Source of the DNA: Mycolicibacter hiberniae
Lineage (GTDB): Bacteria > Actinomycetota > Actinomycetes > Mycobacteriales > Mycobacteriaceae
Direction: 5' to 3'
NCBI RefSeq assembly: GCF_010729485.1
Contig: NZ_AP022609.1
Coordinates: 1,860,001 to 1,924,000, forward strand
DNA length: 64,000 nucleotides
A model generated the notes under the pieces. It saw nothing but the letters and a program-made list of their open reading frames with translations. It was not told the origin of the DNA and did not search any database. A program made the position numbers and the translations under genes. This document shows positions 61,227 through 64,000 of the stretch, one piece after another (within the stretch, counting starts at the first letter, position 1; every line of letters starts with the position of its first letter).

Positions 61227-61375
61227 CACCTCTCCTGCGTCGAGGCTCGCTAACCGCCGGGTTCGATTCGGCGGTCCAGCGTCACCTCTCCTGCGTCGAG
61301 GCTCGCTAACCGCCGGGTTCGATTCGGCGGTCCAGCGTCACCTCTCCTGCGTCGAGGCTCGCTAACCGCCGGGTT
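61227..61375 (-). repeat. 56-bp tandem repeat, 2.7 copies (MIRU/VNTR-like)
   Basis: Identical units start at 61227, 61283 and 61339; the third breaks off after about 37 bases at the 3' end of the DUF3097 gene. On the coding (minus) strand each full unit holds a GCAGGAGAG ribosome-binding-like motif, then GTG, and a frame VTLDRRIEPGG ending in the TAG that also ends the DUF3097 gene (PGG-stop). Short mini-ORFs whose ends overlap neighbouring genes are the hallmark of mycobacterial interspersed repetitive units (46-101 bp). Each unit also has CCGCC/GGCGG arms that can form a hairpin. No spacers, so not CRISPR. Confidence 0.75.
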
Positions 61376-62204
61376 GCGTCACGAAGTCGATCAGTTCCTC
61401 GACGCGGCCGATCAGCTCGGGCTCCAGATCGGTCCAGTCCCGCACCCGGCTGCGGATGCGTTGCCAGGCGGCCGCGATGTCGGCCTGCCCGCCGTGCGGC
61501 CAGCCCAGGGCGTCGCAGATGCCGTGCTTGAACTCCACGGTGCGCGGGATCTTCGGCCACGCCCGCAGCCCCAGTCGCGCCGGCTTCACCGCCTGCCAGA
61601 TGTCGACGTAGGGATGCCCCACGATCAGGGTGTGGGCGCCGCCCGGCCCGCGGCGCACCGTCTCGGCGATGCGGGTCTCTTTGGATCCGGCGACCAGGTG
61701 ATCGACGAGCACGCCGAGGCGGCGGCCGGGTCCGGGCCGGAATTCGGCCACGATTGCCGCCAGATCGTCGATACCGCCGAGGTACTCGACCACCACTCCC
61801 TCGACGCGCAGGTCCTCGCCCCAGACCTGTTCGACCAGTTCGGCGTCGTGGCGGCCCTCCACATAGATCCGGCTGGCCAGCGCGACCTTGGCACGCGCTC
61901 CGGGCACCGCCACCGAGCCCGACGCCGTGCGGGCCGGCGGCCGGGCAGCGGCCGGCCGGGGTTCGGTCAGGATCACCGGCTTGCCGTCGATCAGGTAACC
62001 GGGGCCGACGGGAAAACCGCGGGTACGCCCGTGCCGGTCCTCCAAGTCCATCCGTCCGTAGGCGACTCGCACGACGGCGCCGACGAAGCCGCTCTGGGCG
62101 TCTTCGACCACCATGCCGCGTTGCACCGGGACCTCGACCGAGCGGCTCTTGCGGGCGGTGTGCGGGTTGTCGGCGAGGATGTCGGATCCATAGCGGTCTG
62201 CCAC
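61362..62204 (-). CDS. DUF3097 family protein
   Basis: 280 residues from GTG 62204, where DUF3097 proteins begin (ADRYGSDILADNPHTARKSR); the frame is open further upstream to 62348 but that part is low-GC and not conserved in type. Motifs: VPVQRGMVVEDAQSGFVGAV, RTRGFPVGPGYLIDGKPVIL, IYVEGRHDAELVEQVWGEDL, LGVLVDHLVAGSKETRIAET, TLIVGHPYVDIWQAVKPARL and FKHGICDALGWPHGGQADIA AAW. The GRHDAELVE and LVDHLVAGSKE blocks recall TOPRIM-like acidic motifs. Function unknown. Its last codons lie inside the 56-bp repeat. Confidence 0.85.
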   Translation of the reverse strand: MADRYGSDILADNPHTARKSRSVEVPVQRGMVVEDAQSGFVGAVVRVAYGRMDLEDRHGRTRGFPVGPGYLIDGKPVILTEPRPAAARPPARTASGSVAVPGARAKVALASRIYVEGRHDAELVEQVWGEDLRVEGVVVEYLGGIDDLAAIVAEFRPGPGRRLGVLVDHLVAGSKETRIAETVRRGPGGAHTLIVGHPYVDIWQAVKPARLGLRAWPKIPRTVEFKHGICDALGWPHGGQADIAAAWQRIRSRVRDWTDLEPELIGRVEELIDFVTQPGG

Positions 62205-62553
62205 CCGAGGCAGCCTAGGGGCGCACGGGCGCGCTGCGGGTGAACCGGGCGCGCGATTCAGGCGATTTTTTCCGGACGGGCCGGGGCCAGCGTTCAGCGC
62301 CTCAGTTGTCACTCTCGACACAACAGCCACTTGAGTAACAGCATTCACTCAATAACTTCTTAATTTCTAAGAGATCTCTCGCAACATACGTAACAATAAC
62401 AACTCAGTTAACTAGAACATCTCTTATCACTTTTGACCCAATAAGAACAATAAACTCATTTGCATCATTAGGTAACTAAAATGTGTTTTTTTATCATTCA
62501 TCGCGTTATGCTCTGAAACCTCATTGATATACACCTATCACGGAGGTTGTGAT
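62205..62553 (+). promoter_or_regulatory. AT-rich 5' control region of the resuscitation-promoting factor gene
   Basis: No gene. The 180 bp at 62341-62520 hold 58 G/C by hand count (about 32%), against a GC-rich surrounding. The motif GTAAC recurs at 62334, 62390 and 62472, with GTTAAC at 62407. GGAGG at 62542-62546 is the ribosome binding site. Several TATA-like hexamers occur, so I do not pick one promoter. The length and composition suggest complex control, as for other rpf genes. Confidence 0.55.
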
Positions 62554-62982
62554 ATGTACCGGAACACGGCACGGCGTGTCGTGCGGTTCGGACGCCAACG
62601 GCTGACTTGGGCCACGTCCGGGCTGATCACCGGGGGGATCATGGGCACCATGCTGTCCTCGGCGGGGGTAGCCCACGCCGACAATATGGCGATCGGCTGG
62701 GACGCGGTCGCACAATGCGAATCGGGCGGGAATTGGGCCGCCGACACCGGGAACGGCTTTTACGGCGGACTGCAGTTCAAACCGTCGACTTGGCGCGCAT
62801 TCGGCGGGGTGGGGTCACCGGCCAAGGCAACCCGGGAGCAACAGATCGCCGTAGCCAACCGAGTCCTCGACGAGCAGGGCCCCCACGCCTGGCCGAAATG
62901 CGGGCCGGGCCGAGTATTTCCGTCATCGGTCAAAGGCTGGGTGCCGCCGGCCATGCGCCAGCTGCTCAAGCCGTTCTGGTGA
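62554..62982 (+). CDS. Resuscitation-promoting factor (secreted transglycosylase-like)
   Basis: 142 residues from ATG 62554, seven bases after GGAGG. A signal peptide with a basic start ([20 protein letters not shown]) and hydrophobic core ([20 protein letters not shown]) ends at AHA-D. The mature protein is essentially the Rpf domain alone: [20 protein letters not shown] with the catalytic Glu, then [44 protein letters not shown]; two cysteines form the conserved disulfide. A short single-domain form like RpfD/RpfC/RpfE, with a small C-terminal tail. Cleaves peptidoglycan and promotes exit from dormancy. Which paralogue it is cannot be settled here. Confidence 0.93.
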   Translation: MYRNTARRVVRFGRQRLTWATSGLITGGIMGTMLSSAGVAHADNMAIGWDAVAQCESGGNWAADTGNGFYGGLQFKPSTWRAFGGVGSPAKATREQQIAVANRVLDEQGPHAWPKCGPGRVFPSSVKGWVPPAMRQLLKPFW

Positions 62983-62988
62983 GCGCGC

Positions 62989-63402
62989 CTACCGCGCCTT
63001 AGCCGCCAGCACCGCCTGGGTTTGGGTGACCCGGGCGACGAGCCCGCCGTCGTCGTCGCCGAGATCGGTCTGCACCACGATGGTGCTCCGCCCGACATGC
63101 AGCGGAACGCTGGTTGCCGTCACCGTGCCGTCCCGTACCGCGCGGAAGAAATTCGTCTTCGACTCGATGGTCGAGGTGGCGGCGCCCCGCGGCAGGTTCA
63201 TGACCGCGCAGACCGCGCCAGCCGTGTCGGCGAACGCCATCAGCGCTCCCCCGTGCAGCATGCCACCGGTGGTGCAGCGCTCCGGCGCCCACGCCATGGT
63301 CGCACGCACCAGTTGCGGTGCCAGTTCGGCGAATTGGATCTGCAGGACGGCCGCGAACGGCATGTTGGCGACAACCAGTCGGGCGTACTCAGCCGAATCC
63401 AT
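62989..63402 (-). CDS. PaaI/hotdog-fold thioesterase
   Basis: 137 residues. Hotdog thioesterase signature: ERCTTGGMLHGGALMAFADT AGAVCAVMNLP (HGG, Asp), then TIESKTNFFRAVRDGTVTAT SVPLHVGRSTIVVQTDL. Such enzymes hydrolyse acyl-CoA thioesters; the substrate is unknown. Convergent with the rpf gene (six-base gap) and downstream of aspS on the same strand after a 46-bp gap. Confidence 0.87.
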   Translation of the reverse strand: MDSAEYARLVVANMPFAAVLQIQFAELAPQLVRATMAWAPERCTTGGMLHGGALMAFADTAGAVCAVMNLPRGAATSTIESKTNFFRAVRDGTVTATSVPLHVGRSTIVVQTDLGDDDGGLVARVTQTQAVLAAKAR

Positions 63403-63448
63403 GCCTGCCAGCTTCGGCCACGGTGGGGGCGGTGTCCAGCGGGTTGCC

Positions 63449-64000
63449 TCAGCGCTGCTGAGGCACCGCGTCGATCCCGGCTTCCTTGCGCTGCGCCGCG
63501 GTGATGGGCGCCGGAGCGTCGGTCAGCGGATCGATTCCACCGCCGGACTTGGGGAACGCGATGACCTCGCGGATCGAGTCCACGCCGGCCAGCAACGCCA
63601 CGACCCGGTCCCAGCCGAACGCCAGCCCGCCGTGTGGCGGAGCGCCGAAGCTGAAGGCGTCCAGCAGAAATCCGAACTTCTCGTTGGCCGCCGCCTCGTC
63701 GATTCCCATCACCTTGAAGACCTGCTGCTGGACATCGCGCCGATGGATACGGATAGAACCGCCACCGATCTCGTTGCCGTTGCAGACCACGTCGTAGGCG
63801 TCCGCGAGCACCGAGCCGGGGTCGGTCTCGATGCGATCGGCGTGTTCCGGCTTGGGCGAGGTGAAGGCGTGGTGCACCGCGGTCCAGGCTCCGGAGCCGA
63901 CCGCCACGTCACCGGCGGCGGTGGCGTCGTCGGCCGGCTCGAACAGTGGCGGGTCCACCACCCACGTGAACGCCCAGGCGTTCGGGTCGATCAGGTCCAG
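63449..64000 (-). CDS. aspS: Aspartyl-tRNA synthetase, C-terminal 183 residues (5' end outside window)
   Basis: The frame is open to the right edge and reads [20 protein letters not shown], then [40 protein letters not shown] and class II motif 3 in [46 protein letters not shown]. This is the end of the bacterial-type AspRS catalytic domain after the GAD insertion. In mycobacteria, which lack asparaginyl-tRNA synthetase, this enzyme is non-discriminating and works with GatCAB. The last residues ([11 protein letters not shown]) are usual for the genus. Confidence 0.95.
   Translation of the reverse strand: MDLIDPNAWAFTWVVDPPLFEPADDATAAGDVAVGSGAWTAVHHAFTSPKPEHADRIETDPGSVLADAYDVVCNGNEIGGGSIRIHRRDVQQQVFKVMGIDEAAANEKFGFLLDAFSFGAPPHGGLAFGWDRVVALLAGVDSIREVIAFPKSGGGIDPLTDAPAPITAAQRKEAGIDAVPQQR

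Noticed and set aside
61250-61340. tRNA T-arm-like GGTTCGATTC in the 56-bp repeats
   Set aside because: The flanking bases do not give a proper five-pair T-stem with the seven-base loop, and no acceptor, D or anticodon arms can be drawn.
61227-61375. CRISPR array
   Set aside because: Units are directly adjacent with no unique spacers, and no cas genes are present.

Overview
The window is a high-GC chromosomal segment from a mycobacterium (Mycobacterium sensu lato). This rests on gene content rather than on any single marker: a DosR-type dormancy block (hspX, acg, universal stress proteins, a heme-type sensor kinase, devR), the mycobacterial integration host factor mihF, a resuscitation-promoting factor, the pyrR-B-C-(membrane gene)-carA-carB-pyrF operon, and the aroC-K-B-Q / pepQ-efp-nusB / aroE-mltG-ruvX-alaS blocks in the order familiar from M. 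tuberculosis. No phage, insertion sequence, CRISPR array, rRNA or tRNA gene was recognised. I do not name a species.

Left to right. 1-11.4 kb: a compact hypoxia/dormancy locus. A kinase-like gene (truncated by the window edge), a universal stress protein (USP), a decayed PEP-synthase-like pseudogene, a second USP, a dosT-type histidine kinase, a pfkB homologue with an internal deletion, an erythromycin-esterase/phosphoribosyltransferase fusion, then the divergent hspX, acg, a third USP and devR itself. DosR-box-like inverted repeats lie in front of at least four transcription units. 11.4-18.5 kb: priA (helicase motifs eroded), a DUF1023 hydrolase, a lysoplasmalogenase-type membrane protein, a LipH/LipI-type esterase, a small VOC protein and a Baeyer-Villiger-type flavoprotein. 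18.6-24.6 kb, all on the minus strand: mihF-gmk-rpoZ-coaBC, then an FAD oxidoreductase with a TetR regulator behind a strong palindrome, then metK. 25.1-33.9 kb: the full de novo pyrimidine operon, led by pyrR with a PyrR-type RNA hairpin overlapping the region of its ribosome binding site. 34.2-38.2 kb: a small secreted protein, a serine hydrolase and a TetR-acyl-CoA-dehydrogenase-like-azoreductase unit with its own palindrome. 38.3-54.4 kb: a PLP amino acid decarboxylase, nusB-efp-pepQ, a membrane protein, aroQ-B-K-C, a secreted protein with a clear promoter, a prepilin peptidase, aroE-mltG-ruvX-alaS and a YjbQ protein. 54.4-58.7 kb: an LLM flavin monooxygenase-CoA transferase-CoA lyase operon divergent from a GntR/FadR regulator, with a perfect 16-bp palindrome between them. 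58.7-64 kb: a frameshifted rarA, a frameshifted NDMA-type alcohol dehydrogenase, a 56-bp MIRU-like tandem repeat, a DUF3097 gene, an AT-rich control region feeding a resuscitation-promoting factor, a thioesterase, and the 3' part of aspS.

The genes form coherent modules: oxygen/redox sensing and dormancy entry at the left, nucleotide and aromatic amino acid biosynthesis with translation and replication genes in the middle, and wall remodelling/resuscitation at the right. The most notable observations are the co-location of the whole DosR circuit (sensor at one end, regulator at the other, effectors between), three palindromes whose neighbouring regulators make them likely operators, three broken genes, and the MIRU-like repeat with its embedded mini-ORF.
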